From: Chenopodium formosanum
Lineage: Eukaryota; Streptophyta; Magnoliopsida; Caryophyllales; Amaranthaceae
Direction of reading: 5' to 3'
Assembly (NCBI GenBank): GCA_024500155.1
Contig: CM044867.1
Span: forward strand, 25,245,632 to 25,309,631
DNA length: 64,000 nucleotides
Shown here: piece by piece, positions 1-11,730 of the stretch
Layout: every line of letters begins with the position of its first letter
Numbering within the stretch: position 1 is the stretch's first letter
Translations under genes and position numbers: made by a program
Notes under the pieces: model-generated
Told to the model about the DNA's origin: nothing
The model's database searches: none
What the model saw: the letters and a program-made list of their open reading frames with translations, nothing else

Positions 1-1411
1 AGCTTTAATTTACAAAACATTTGAGCGGATTTGGTTGAAAGTAAACGACCAAGTTCAAAGTTCGGGGCAAAATCGAGCAACGAATAGCAGCAGCAAGAGC
101 AAAATAGGGAAGACCCGACTCCAGCGCTAGACGACAAGTCTGTCGCCTGGCAACAGAAACAAAGTGCGGCGACACATTTTCCAGCAAGCGCCGGTGCGGC
201 GACACAATGCGTGGCCCTCATATTAGATTATGCGGTCCTAGTGCACAATTTCGGGTTCCTTGGTATGCTAGTTAGCCCATATAAGCAATTTGATATGATT
301 AAGTAGTCGGCTTGATTACAATCGCAATAAGTGATAGACCTAACAAAAGATCGTCTCACTTAGCTTAAAGCGACTAGGCATTGGCTCATCGCAAGCACCA
401 AATTAATGGTTCACAAAGAATTTCTCGGATGGAAGATTTCCTCAAATCAATTTGAAGCCTTTAAGAAACTTAGATATGGTTTTTGAGAAGGATTTTCCAA
501 AGATGGAAGGGTCGATTAGAAGATTCAAGATAAAGAAGTTATCAACATGAGGACTTTAAGATTAAAAAGAGTCTCTCGCTTGGATTTGAGAAGGACGGTT
601 TGAGATGAAGCGACCTTCGATGGCTTTCACTATGATTGGGGAGGTTATTATTTATTTTAAGAAAAGAACAATTCAAGATGAAGCGTTCTTTGATAGCTTT
701 CGCCGGGATGGTGGAAATTATCATAAGATTTGAGAAGATGGCACGAGATGGGCGATCTTGGACAGTATTCGCTAAGATTGTGGAGGTTGTCACCAAGATC
801 TAAGAAGATAGCATGAGATGGGCGGTCTTCGACGGCAATCGCTAAGATTGTGGAGGTTGTCACAAAGAGTTGAGAAGAGCAGTTCGTGATGAGGCGGTCT
901 TCGATAGCTTTCGCTATGATTAGGAAGGTTGTCACCATGATTCAAGGAAAATAGCTCGAGATTTAGCAGCAATGATAGATGATGTCCCAAGGTATAGAGG
1001 AGATTGTCTATAGCGGTGAGGTACTGCCGTGGCGAGGTATTGCCACAACCTGGAGATGACGAGGTACAGTCATCTTCGATGATGTTCCCGAAGTATTGTG
1101 GAGGATTGTCACAAACAAGTGAAGATAGCGAAGTAATGTTACCTTCAAAGACGGCGTTCGCAAGGCACTGTAGAAGTTGTCACAACAACAAAGCAATAAA
1201 AATCGGTTACCTCAGAGGCGTGTGCTCGACGGTGCAAGTACGCGTTTCTGAACTCTTTTATCTATTTAACTAATGCTAGTTTGTAGGTATTGGCGTTACA
1301 AGAATGATTTAGGGTCGCAGAACGCTTTGAATCATTCTCCGTCCCTATCGCTACTTTGACTTTTGTTTTTGAAACTTACGTTTCTCCAAACTCAGTCAAA
1401 GTGGGGGATTC
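1..1411 (+). mobile_element. 3' internal part of a Gypsy-like LTR element (non-coding)
   Basis: No convincing coding region is visible. The stretch ends at 1398-1411 in a purine-rich tract (AAAGTGGGGGATTC) directly abutting the start of LTR copy A. This is the arrangement of a polypurine tract and 3' LTR, so the stretch is read as the 3' internal region of the element that owns LTR A. It holds a tandem repeat array from 583 and, at 100-200, GC-richer words such as GCGGCGACACA occurring twice. The upstream part of the element lies outside the window. The role as post-pol spacer is inferred from position. Confidence 0.6.
583..1190. repeat. Diverged ~70-bp tandem repeats
   Basis: Units begin near 583, 654, 727, 797 and 867. 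Each runs from a GAGAAG-like word through GGCGGTCTTCGA to TTCGCTAAGATTGTGGAGG and TTGTCAC. The copies at 727 and 797 are the most alike. More diverged copies sharing TTGTGGAGG and TTGTCACAA continue to about 1190. Such arrays are common between pol and the 3' LTR of large plant Gypsy elements, which matches the position next to a polypurine tract and LTR. Confidence 0.75.
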
Positions 1412-3818
1412 TATAGACACCCAAATGTGTCTCTCCAAAACCAAACCAAGTGATGAATATCTTTCACGTCGTATGATTATCGAATGAAGTGAATGTGTGA
1501 AAAGTCTAGTGATGCAGTTGTTTTATTAAAAATCTTTCTTTCTGTTTCCAAAAACCTGCTCTATTTATAAAAAAAAAATCCAATCTAGTTTAAATTGGAT
1601 CATTATATGGGTCCAATAATGGTGTAGTTAGATGGGGCATGAAAATACCTTTCCAATGATATATTATAAGCCTAATTCCGATGGATAATGAGGAAGTTAT
1701 GACCAAAATACTAAACTGTGCTCAAATCGGATTTTACCTAAGACCCAATTCAATGATCAGTGGGGGGTCCAAGGGTTTAATCCGATTCCTAAACTAACTA
1801 GGATTAATAAGAACCTTCTATAAGCTCCTAAAAGATCTTAAGAGCAACTCCAATGGTTGTAGCTAGGGACTTGCTTGCAATTTCAATAATTCCCTAGCTA
1901 CTAGCTTGACCATTGGAGTTAGAAAACTCAATTAGCTTGGCTAAGAAAATTAGCTTTGCCAAGCTAATTTGCTTGGCAATTAAACTTTCCAAAATAAAAT
2001 GCTCATTGCACCAATTAAGCTCTTTCCATGTATTTTCTATCCAACAACTACTACAAAGCTAATAGCTAGCCATTGGAGCAAAAGGTAGCTAAATTGATAA
2101 TTAGCTTAAAAGATTATGTGCCATGGCAAGCTAATTTTCAAATTAGCTTGTCATTGGAGTTGCTCTTTATCCTCTTTTGAAAAGATAATATCAAAAAATT
2201 TGAAATTGAATAAAACTTTCCTTTTATAAAAACATTCCTTTTTTATTAAGCCCTAATTCTATTTGAATTTAAAGATGTTGAAAGACAGTTAGATATTATT
2301 TTTTTACCTCATAATCTTTATCCTAATATTATATGGTTGGATAGATCTTGAAATTATCTTTCCAATGATATGTTATAATATTAATTCTGAGCTATAACAA
2401 AAAAGATATGAAAGAAATACGAAACTCTATCCAAAACTGACACCGTCCCACTATTTCGGCCATATATTTTTATCTACAAATGATTTTAATCTGATTCTAA
2501 CTGGATTGGAAATAAGACTTCAAGAGCTTTTCAACAACATATTATATGCCTTATTTGGACTTCTAGATCAAAAGATATGATAAAAACAAAATCCGCAAAA
2601 ACTACTGTCCATCGAGTTTTATTTCGATTCGAATTCTTTTCTTTATTCTTCCACCCTCTTTTTTCCTATAAATAGAGGTCATATCTCCCTTTTTCAATCA
2701 TCAACAAGCTTGATCACAATCATCTCTCTTCTCTCTTGAGCAATATAGCTTTATCTCTCTCTTTCTAAACCAACCCTTTTACAAATACAATTCCGCACTC
2801 ATTAGTTCTAGATACACCTAGCCAAGTTTGAAGTTGCCTTCGCCCTAGACGTGAAAGGTTAATAATTTCTGAGGGTTTGGTCCCTAATCCAGTCTAAACT
2901 TTGTAAATATTTCTATTAATTATTTTATTTAATTGTTTGATTTATTATTTTCATTGAAGTTTACTAACTCTTGTATTTTGTTATTAGAAAGAGGTACGAG
3001 GCTTCAAAGTAAGTAATTAGCTTACTCCTTTTTTCAATTTCAATGTAGAAAGCATTCTTAGATTTGATTAATTCCTAGTATCATGTTAGGATGTTCTTAA
3101 TGCTTTCTAGAATCACGTTTAGGGTACCTCTTATTATTTCTAATAGCATATTAGTACCATGTTAGATTTAAAGCTTTGATCTTTGATGTTTAGTGACATG
3201 CTAGGATTTGTTATTAATCTAGTTAGTATCATGCCTAGGATCTTGCTATTGTTATCAAGCTTCATCATGCCTTATTATGATTATGATTACGTTATGATGA
3301 TTATTGTCATTATTATGTTGCTTGATTTATATTTTTTATATTGCTTGATCACGCCTTTTACGCAGGTTTAAAGGGAATTTGTACTTGAAATCACGCTTGA
3401 TAAGATTTTAATTCAAGTGATCACCAATAATAGTTTTATTTGTGCATTAATATTCAACCAACATAGATTAAACATGTTTAGGGTTAACCTAATGATTGCA
3501 TGTTAGTCAGAAAGCGAACATGAATACGAACAGAGTAAAGTAAAGGCCTATTTTATTAGGCGGGTTCTTTCTCTTTTAGATTGGACTCGTACCCTCATCC
3601 CCGAACACCAGCCATGGTTAGTTCCAGACCTATTGGAGTTGACGATCTCATGGATCGTTAAGGGGTGTAACCTTCACCGTACCATGTGAACGTTTTACAA
3701 GTTTCTAAACTTGTTGGCGACTCTTTTGCTCTTGTTTCCTTCCCTTTGGATGCCACCATACTAAAGTGTATGATCACAGTGGGGTTCTTTTGGGATAATG
3801 CTTGAAATATTCCCTACA
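1412..3818 (+). mobile_element. LTR copy A (3' LTR), family with TGTAGACACC...CCCTACA ends
   Basis: This copy aligns end to end with copies B, C and D. It starts TATAGACACCC (first G mutated to A) and ends TTGAAATATTCCCTACA. A purine tract lies immediately upstream, so this is a 3' LTR and not a solo LTR. A TATA box (TATAAATA) is at 2667-2674, followed by a CT-rich leader. Three copies of a ~70-bp module (about 1648, 2357 and 2527) precede the TATA box. It is about 240 bp longer than copy B, mostly because a MITE is inserted at 1841-2166. The 3' flank begins CACTT. Confidence 0.85.
1841..2166. mobile_element. Tourist-like MITE inside LTR A (TSD TTA)
   Basis: It has terminal inverted repeats AGAGCAACTCCAATG at both ends and is flanked by TTA at 1838-1840 and 2167-2169. 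It is absent from the same place in LTR copies B and C. The 3-bp TTA target and short TIR fit PIF/Harbinger (Tourist-type) MITEs. The interior is AT-rich and rich in AAGCTAATT inverted words. There is no coding capacity. Confidence 0.8.
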
Positions 3819-4520
3819 CACTTAAATTATAAATCAAATAATCCATGGGAGGAGAAAAGAAAGAAATCAATCCAACAAACCAACACATGTCCAACAAGTC
3901 ACCAACCATTAGAGAAAGAGCAAGGAAAGATATTATCGGATATAGGTGGGTGTAAATACCGCAAATGACCCAACTAAACCCTTCAAAGCCACTTTCCTTT
4001 AGTATTCAATCTTGTTTTCCATATGCTAGCAAAAATAGGAGTCAAACTTTCTTGATTCTTGATCCAAACAAATGTACCAAAGTATATCAAGTTATGTACC
4101 TAGCAAAAGGCACACAAACATTTCCATGAGAGAAAATCTATTATAAAAAGAAAAGAAAATAAAAGCAATAAAACACGGGTTACTTCCCGAGAAAGGTTTG
4201 GTTACGGTCCAAGCTTGACCGCTCTAGTAAATAATATTGCAACAAACGCAAGAGCTTGTCAAATGCACTACTACACATTTCTTAAGATAGAAGGTAAGCA
4301 AATGACGGTAAGAGGACGTACAACAAGGATAGTGCACACAAATGAGGAGAGAGATGCCAAGAAATAGAAGAAGAATCAAAAGAAAACTCAACGAGAAGAA
4401 GAAGAAGAAGAAGAAGAAGAAGAAGAAGAAGACAAACTCTCCTCAAAATATTATTGGGTGTCAAAATCACCCTTTTCCTCAATGATAGACGAATGAGGGA
4501 CATGTAAATCATCATAGAAT
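3819..4520. other. Non-coding stretch between LTR A and LTR B
   Basis: No gene is recognised on either strand. It contains an AAG/CTT microsatellite at 4393-4432. On the minus strand at about 4165-4205 there is a segment (CTCGGGAAGTAACCCG) like the short conserved stretch preceding the 3' LTR in some plant Gypsy elements, so the host of LTR B may itself be a retroelement. The frame at 4282-4515 on the minus strand is open but is dominated by leucines encoded by the CTT repeat. Confidence 0.5.
4393..4432. repeat. AAG/CTT microsatellite
   Basis: About 13 uninterrupted AAG units. Confidence 0.95.
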
Positions 4521-4525
4521 AGGGG

Positions 4526-6694
4526 TGTAGACACCCATTTGTGTCTCCCCAAAACCAAACCCAGTGATGAATACCTGTTACGTCGAACCATAATCGAATA
4601 AGGTGAAAGTGTGAAAAGTCAAGTGTTGCGGTTAATTTTTATTAAAATCCTTCTTTCTGTTTTCGAAAACCCACTCTATTTTATAAAAACGTACAATCCA
4701 GTTTAGTTTGGTCCATGATAAGGGTCCAATAATAGTGTAGTTGGATGGGGCTTTAAAAGACCTTTCCAACGATATATTATAAGCCCAATTCCGATGAATA
4801 ATGAGGAAGTTATGGCCAAAATACTAAACTGGGCCCAAACCGGATTTTACCTACGACCCAATGATCATGTGGAGGGTCAAAAGGTTTAATCCTATTCCTA
4901 AACTAATTAGGATTGATTAGAATCTTCTATAAGTTTCTAATATATCTTAATTATCCTTTTTTGAAAAGATAAGATCATTGAATTTGATTTGAATATAAAC
5001 TTTCCTTTTTTAAAACTTTCCTAATTCTATTCGGATTTAAACATGTTCAAAGATGGTCAGATATTATTTTCGTGCCTCATATTTTTTATCCAAATTTTAT
5101 ATGGTTGGATAGATCTTGAAATTATCTTTCCAATGATATAGTATAATATTAAATCCGAGCTATAACGAAAAAGATATGAAAGAAATACGAAACTCTATCA
5201 AAAACTGACACCCTTTTACTATTTCGGCCATATCTTTTTATTTACAAAATATTTTAATCTGATTTAAATTGAATTAAAAAGTAGACTTCAAGAGCTTTCC
5301 AACGACATATTATATGACTTATTTGGATTTCTAGATCAAAAGATATGATAAAAACAAAATTCGCAAAAACTGCTGTCTACGAGTTTTATTTCGATTTGAA
5401 TTCGGATTTCTTTTCTTATTCTTCAACCTTCTCTTTTTTCTTATAAATAGAGGTCATATCTCCCCTTTTTCAATCATCAACTTTCATCAATTCTTACTAC
5501 CAATTCTCATCTACAATCAACTTTCATCAATTCTCTCTATTCTATCATCAAGAATTACTTAATTCTTTTCTTAATCTCTCTCTCTTTCTAAACCAACCTT
5601 TTTTCAAACACAATTCCGCATTCACAAGACTTAGAGTCTCTTAGCCAAGTTCGAAGTTGCCTTCGCCCTAGACGTGCAAGGTTTGATATTTTCTGAGGGT
5701 TTGGTCCAAAACTAGTCAAAACTTTATTTAATTTGATTTCAATTTAATTCTTTAATTATTCTTTATTATTTTCATTGAAATTTACTAACTTGTGTATTTT
5801 GTTATTAGAAAGAGGTACGAGGCTTCAAAGTAAGTAGATTAGCTTACTCCCTATTTTATTAACAATGTAGAAAACATGCTTACTATTGTTTTATGATTCC
5901 TAGAATCATGTTAGGATGTTTAATTCCTAGTATCATGTTAGGATGTTATTTTATGCTTTCTAGTATCATGTTTAGGGTGCCTTTACTTATTTCCAATATT
6001 ATAATATCATGTTAGTACCATGTTAGGTTTGAAGCTTTGATCTTTATTGTTTAGTGACATGCTAGGATTTGTTATTAATCTTGTTAGTATCATGCCTAGG
6101 ATCTTGCTATTATATTTAAGTTTTATTATGCCTTATCATGCTATTATCATCATTATTATTATTATTGATTTATTATTATGTTTCTTGATATTATTTTACA
6201 TTATATTTGTTATTGCTTGATCACACCTTTTATGATTGTCTAAAGATGATTTGTACTTGAAATCACGCTTAATAGGATAATTAATAATTTGGTTTAGGCT
6301 AATGTGATTTTAACTCAAGTGATCGCCAATAATAGCTTTATTTGTGCATTAATATCCAACCAACATAGATAAACAGGGTAGGTTTAATATAATGTTTGTA
6401 TGTTATTCGAAAAGCGCATATGAATACGGGGCAGAACAAAGTAGAGGCCTATTTTATAGGGCGGGTCCTTTCTTTTGTAGATTGGATTCGTACCCTCATC
6501 CCCGAGCCCTATTTGGTTCAAGACCTTATGGAGTTGATGGTCCTTTTGGATTGTCTTTTGGGTTTACAAGTTCCTAAAACTTGTTGGCGACTCTTTTGCT
6601 CTCTTTTCTTTCCCTTTGGAACGCCACCATACTTTAGTGTATGATCACAGTGGGGTTCAAGTTTGGGATCATAATGCTTGAAATATTCCCTACA
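4526..6694 (+). mobile_element. Solo LTR copy B (TSD AGGGG)
   Basis: This is a full-length 2169-bp LTR starting TGTAGACACCCA and ending ATATTCCCTACA. It is flanked by perfect 5-bp duplications AGGGG at 4521-4525 and 6695-6699. There is no primer-binding site, polypurine tract or internal region on either side, so it is a solo LTR left by LTR-LTR recombination. TATAAATA is at 5442-5449. The three ~70-bp modules begin near 4760, 5125 and 5294. It interrupts an open minus-strand frame (see 6700-7184). Confidence 0.93.
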
Positions 6695-6699
6695 AGGGG

Positions 6700-7184
6700 G
6701 TCCCTAATAGGCTCATTAACAAAAGAAGGGAGGGATATAGGAGTGTAGGGGATATGATTAAATTTCCTTGAAAAAGGGACATGAGAGGGGGGCATATAGG
6801 AGCAATGGTCTCACAAGTGGTCCCATCTTCATCACCATTATTCCTCACATCACTTATAATAGCATGGAAATCAATCATTGAATCCTCAAAAGAAGGATTC
6901 TCATGATCTTCATCTTCCTCAAACATCCAACTTCCAAAAGGAACTACATAATCCCCTCCATCACAACAATGAACAACAACTCCCTCAACATCCTTAAAGC
7001 CCAAAGTCTCAAAACCATGCATGAATGGATGTAAATTCATTTTAAACTCATTTCTCTCCCATGAAGCTTTCTCAATAAACTCATCCAAAAGGCTATGGGC
7101 TTTCATTTGACTCTCGAAGAACACATTGGACATAACCTCAAACGAGTTCAAATACTCATGGATAGAAGAATCACAATCATACAC
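6700..7184 (-). CDS. Unrecognised minus-strand open frame, interrupted by solo LTR B
   Basis: A frame of about 161 codons is open from a stop just upstream of 7184 down to the LTR B insertion. There is no ATG near its start (the first in-frame candidate is GTG), so it is partial or degenerate. The middle is acidic (FEEDEDHENPSFEDS). The last part before the LTR is hydrophobic and Leu/Ser-rich. I recognise no domain. Removing the LTR and one AGGGG copy leaves the frame open across the junction into 4515-4282. It may be a piece of an older retroelement, since the surroundings look repetitive, but a host-gene remnant is not excluded. Confidence 0.35.
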
Positions 7185-8099
7185 TTGAGACTCATCAATA
7201 TGGGAGAGAAACTCTCAACTAAGCTAAGATTATGATCAAAATTATGTTTAAAACTTCTTGTAGGATATCAAAAAGGTATTAATAGGTTGCCGAAAATAGA
7301 AGATGAGAGAAACCAACACCCAAGGAGGAGCGCCCGCGCATGTGCGCATGTGGGCTGTGCGCCCCCGCGTGTGGCCTGTGCGCACGCGCTCTTCCGGGTT
7401 TCTTCGACTCTTCGAATCTTTGTAGCTTCGTGCGCTAGCTATTTAGGCTTCGTGTGCGATCGCAAGGTCTGCATGATAGTCACTAAACATGGCAGATTCA
7501 AATGGACTTGACGGTGGGTTTAACACCACATCTTCATGAGAACGCGGCTTAAGGGCGTAAGAGGTAGAACTTGGAGCATCATCAATCTTCTTGCATCTTG
7601 AGCTTTCCCAATGCTATAAGCTTGCTCAAAATGCATCTTCCACATTAGTAAATTGCCAATATCAAGACCCAAACCTCGTACATACCGACAACCACAAAAA
7701 GAGAGCAAATTAAGGAGAAAACAATAGAAAACCATAAAAACACAAAGTAAGAGAGAAAAGGTAAAATAAAGAAAAAATGCATAAAACTTAGCATTTATTA
7801 AGAAATAAAGCTATGAAAAGAAGGTCAAAATAACCTATAAACTCATCAAATGAGAGCCATTTATGACACTCATCAATTCCATATGGGTATATTAATTTGA
7901 AATGCCCAAAATAATATATGGGATTAACAAAGTAAAACAAAGGGAGTATTATATAAAAAAAATTCTTTTAGTCTTCACCTTACAGTTTTCCTAAACATTA
8001 CATGGTGCATACCATAATGTTATGATTATTACAAAACGGAGGAAATAATATAAAACGGAATGAAGAAAACAACTATGAGACACTAACACACGGAACGGA
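7185..8099. other. Unassigned region with a GC-rich island
   Basis: No gene is recognised. At 7325-7400 there is a GC-rich patch of alternating purine-pyrimidine words (CGCGCATGTGCGCATGTG) that stands out from the AT-rich surroundings. 7500-7900 on the minus strand resembles retroelement leader sequence (T/C-rich) but no LTR ends were found. 7900-8100 is AT-rich, with ACGGAGGAAATA-type words typical of small MITEs. Confidence 0.4.
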
Positions 8100-8945
8100 A
8101 TAACAGAAGTATTACTCTTATTTGTCATCTCGACCTTTTCTCTCTCAAACCCCATCCTTGTCCTCCACTGCTTCCCTCTTTATCAACCCCTGATCACCGA
8201 CGAAGGCGCTTCTCTTAGCCGTTACTGGCGAGCTCAGTCCTTCTGCTGGTCTTCTTTTTCTGTTTAATCTTTGTTTTGTTGGTTGCTAAGTAAAGAGAAC
8301 AGGGTAATTTTCAGAGCCAATTTTCTTTATCCTCTCTGGTGGTTTCAATTGCAGTGTATCGTCAAGTGTTTGCAGTTAACGACTCAAGAACCAATCAAAG
8401 GCTACTCTTAACTCCGTCGTCAAAAGGAATTTCGTTAATAACTTCCCGACGGTAAAGGTGAAGTTACGGGTAGGGTTTCTCTCGTTTCCAAATTTAGGTT
8501 CGGTGAGGGATTCTTTATGCGCTGGCCTTGACGTTTGTTCTTGGTGGTGGTTTGGATTCCGCCGGTGAGGTTTTCTTTCAGGTTCTCGCTGCCTTTTGTT
8601 GTCTCACGTATGTGTGTGTGTTTGTTTTCTTTTAGTTGTTCTTGGTTTATCTTAGTTAGTCATATTGTTCTTATATAAGTTTCTTGTTTTGTTGAGTTTG
8701 TTGTCAATCATTCTCTTCCTCTTCTTGTTCATGAGTTAGAGATGCATAGAGTAGTACTAATTAAGGAGGGTTATGAAGTATTGTTGTTCTTGGAGCTTTG
8801 TTGGTCGGTTTTAGAGGTTGTAAGGTTAAGCAATCCCTTGCTAGTTCAGTTGGTGGGCCTGGTCTTTTTAGTTGCTTGTTCGAGGTGGGATCGTGGTATG
8901 GGCAGCTGTCATGTTGCATGTGTGGCTTCCCTCTTTGATAGTTTG
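8100..8945 (+). other. UTR-like sequence of unknown origin, truncated by the chromovirus
   Basis: It is CT-rich then GT-rich, like a 5' leader with an intron or the 5' end of a LINE (for example CGACCTTTTCTCTCTCAAAC, then later GTATGTGTGTGTG). No protein is recognisable. It stops at the chromovirus LTR that begins at 8946. The open frames here are short and carry no known motif. Confidence 0.3.
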
Positions 8946-11730
8946 TGTAACACCCCAATAATTCTCTCTTTAAACCTCTGAGGACCCTGAACAATATTCA
9001 AGAGAATTACTGGCGTGCTATCGCCACGTGTTCAAACGTTAAGGCTTTATCAGAAAATAGCAGCGGAAAAACTAAATCAGTTATAAATAAGTTTCAAAAC
9101 CAACGAATGAAACCAAATTAAGTCATACAACTTGGAACCATTAAGGCCCTTATTCAAAACCCAATAAAAGTAGTAAGTGATTAAATACAGTGTTCAAATA
9201 AATTCAAACCCAAAAGAAATAGTGTCGAATAAAATCGAATTAAAATAAATTCAAACTTGCAAAAGAAATAAAATGAAACAACCAACTCTCAACTCAAGAT
9301 CCCACAACCCTGATGAATGCTGCATGTGTAAGAACCTGTGGTAATTCTGCTCCCCAATATTACAAGTGTAAAAATTGGATCGTCACAGGGTCATTGAAAG
9401 GCGAAGGCCATGACCAAAGAAAGACACACAAAGCACGCAATCAGCAAAGCTGAGTACATACAAGCTGCAAAATAAATTAAGAATTCCATAACATGCTACT
9501 AATAATCAATCATCATGCATCATTAAATTATAGACTCAACACACGACTCAACTATTTATATTACTAAGACTCCATTAATTAATAATAGGTAAATCATTAT
9601 TTTTATTCATTGGATTACGCAATAGACAAGGTTGTTCAACCCATGCTCCATTTGGAACATCAATAAAAGAAAAACCCCATGCCTCCTTTCGGAAACATCA
9701 ATAAACATCCAACGACCACGGGCGCGACTCCGTGACCGTAGTTAGTATGAGATCTCACCTAACTCCTAGTTTTGAAAAATATTTGAAATAAGAGACTCGT
9801 AGATCAGACGGCCTCGAGAAAAGTACACGGCTAATACCCCATGTACCCCAACCCCTGATTGTCATTACTCCAGAAGTGCACCAATCCAGAGTTTTATTGC
9901 TCATCCATCTTGCACTTTACGTGATTTACAGGTTTAGACTTGGTGATGACTCATATGCATAACAATACAATCAATCCAATATCAATTCAATCAAGTAAAG
10001 CAACTTTTCAATTTCAATTCTTGATTTATTAGTGGCAAGCAACATTTATTATTTATTCCTTTACTACCTCGGTGTATAAACACCTTGAGTGCATAAGGCA
10101 CCCCAAACTCTTAACCTTGTCTTATAAGACATGAACCATTCCTTTACTCATCCTATTTCATTAAATCATGAATGAGTAACAATTAAGTCATTTCACCAAT
10201 CACATACCTTTGCCTCTAAGCGCACCTTGCATAATTAGAACATAACCAATAATTACAATAAGGAATAGTGCACGTCAAAGGAAATTCACAATGTATAACC
10301 AAACAATTTAACCCAGTCATCCCTAGACATGATACTAAGTTCTCGATCCGTCCTTAAACATGCACCTAAAAGCAAGGTTTTGTAACTTGTACGTACCTTG
10401 AGCAAACGAATTGGTATGCCACTTTACTAACTAGAAATCACCTTCAATAAACTCCTCTCCTAAGCCAAATAATAACATCTCAATCAATACCCAATTAATT
10501 AAATTTACAGCAATACTAACTTACTTTAAAACCTTCAAAATCCAAATCAAACAACACTTTAAAACCTTCCCTTTTGTTAAAATTAAAGGCTTATATATAG
10601 TTCTTTAAATTTTTCTTCATAAAAACCTTAAAATACACTCTTATACATGAAATTACAGCAAGTTCAAAGTCTAATAAAAATCTGAAAATTATATAAAAAC
10701 CCCTAAAATCTCTCTTTTTAATGGGTGATTAAACCCTCTTTATAAAACATCAAAAGTAGTACTTAGAAACTATTTCCAACACTTGAAACTTCAATAAAAA
10801 CATATATTTATGCTTAATTAACTTTAAACATAATTAATTTTATTAATCAAACTCAAGGATAATATTTTAAGTATGTAAAAACTTCGTTAAAATCAAAAAC
10901 TGCTCGAAAATCATATTTAGAGGCTGAATTTGGCCTCGAGAGGGTGGTGCTCACTACCATAGGTAGTGAGTCTTTCTTAAAACGTAGTTTCCACATGGAA
11001 AACACTACTTTTTTGTCAAAATCGGATGAGTTTAGAACCTGGTCGGGATTAAAACGGGATTAATATTAACGAACGGAAATCTAAAAATTAAAACACGAAT
11101 CTATGTGTTCAAAAAAATCTGGAATTAAGTTAACTAATTAGTAGTTATAATCACCAAAATTTCAAAACATCATTACTATAAAAGCCCTAAATCAACTGTT
11201 CATAAAAACCCTAAAATCATGATTTTTAATAAATTGAAACCCTAGGTTTATAATTCATAAAATATGAAATTTATAACATAAATATAATCTGAAATTTATA
11301 ATCTTTATACCATTAAAATATAATTTGATACTAAAAATATAATCTTTATACTAAAATCAAAACCCAAAACAATTAAATTAACATTAAGCAGAATAATGAA
11401 ATAAAGGAGGATGAAAAAAAGACTAACCTTTTTGTGTGGGAAATTTTTGGAGATTCATGGGATATTTATAGGAGAGAATTATTGTAGGGTAAAAAGAAAG
11501 ATTGGGCCTCATAAAAAAATAATAGGTCGATTAAGTAAACAAATGGATTAGGCTTGTATGATTGGACATAAATTGTAGAATAAAGGTGCATAAAATAATT
11601 TGTTCAAATAATTTTCGACCCAAATTAATAATTTGAAACTTTTGAAATTAAATTATGAAAAATAACAAATAAATATTATAAATAAAATAAATTTTAATTT
11701 ATAAAATATTTAAAAATACGGGGGATTACA
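8946..11730 (-). repeat. 3' LTR of the chromovirus-like element
   Basis: It is 2785 bp. The + strand starts TGTAACACCCC and ends GGGGGATTACA, next to a pyrimidine tract (CTACCCCTCTT) that is the complement of a polypurine tract. The first 2238 bp are repeated at 13895-16132 at a constant offset of 4949 with no net indel. By eye I found one substitution (T at about 9636, C in the other copy). Confidence 0.88.

Noticed and set aside
583..1190. CRISPR-like repeat-spacer array
   Set aside because: Units are diverged head-to-tail tandem copies without unique spacers, in a plant retroelement.
4282..4515. Minus-strand 78-codon frame with a poly-Leu stretch
   Set aside because: The leucines come from the CTT microsatellite. 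Taken alone it has no start context or homology; it is only mentioned as the continuation of the frame broken by LTR B.
8742..8994. Overlapping + and - strand frames of ~78 codons
   Set aside because: No homology, overlap on both strands, and both run into the chromovirus LTR sequence.
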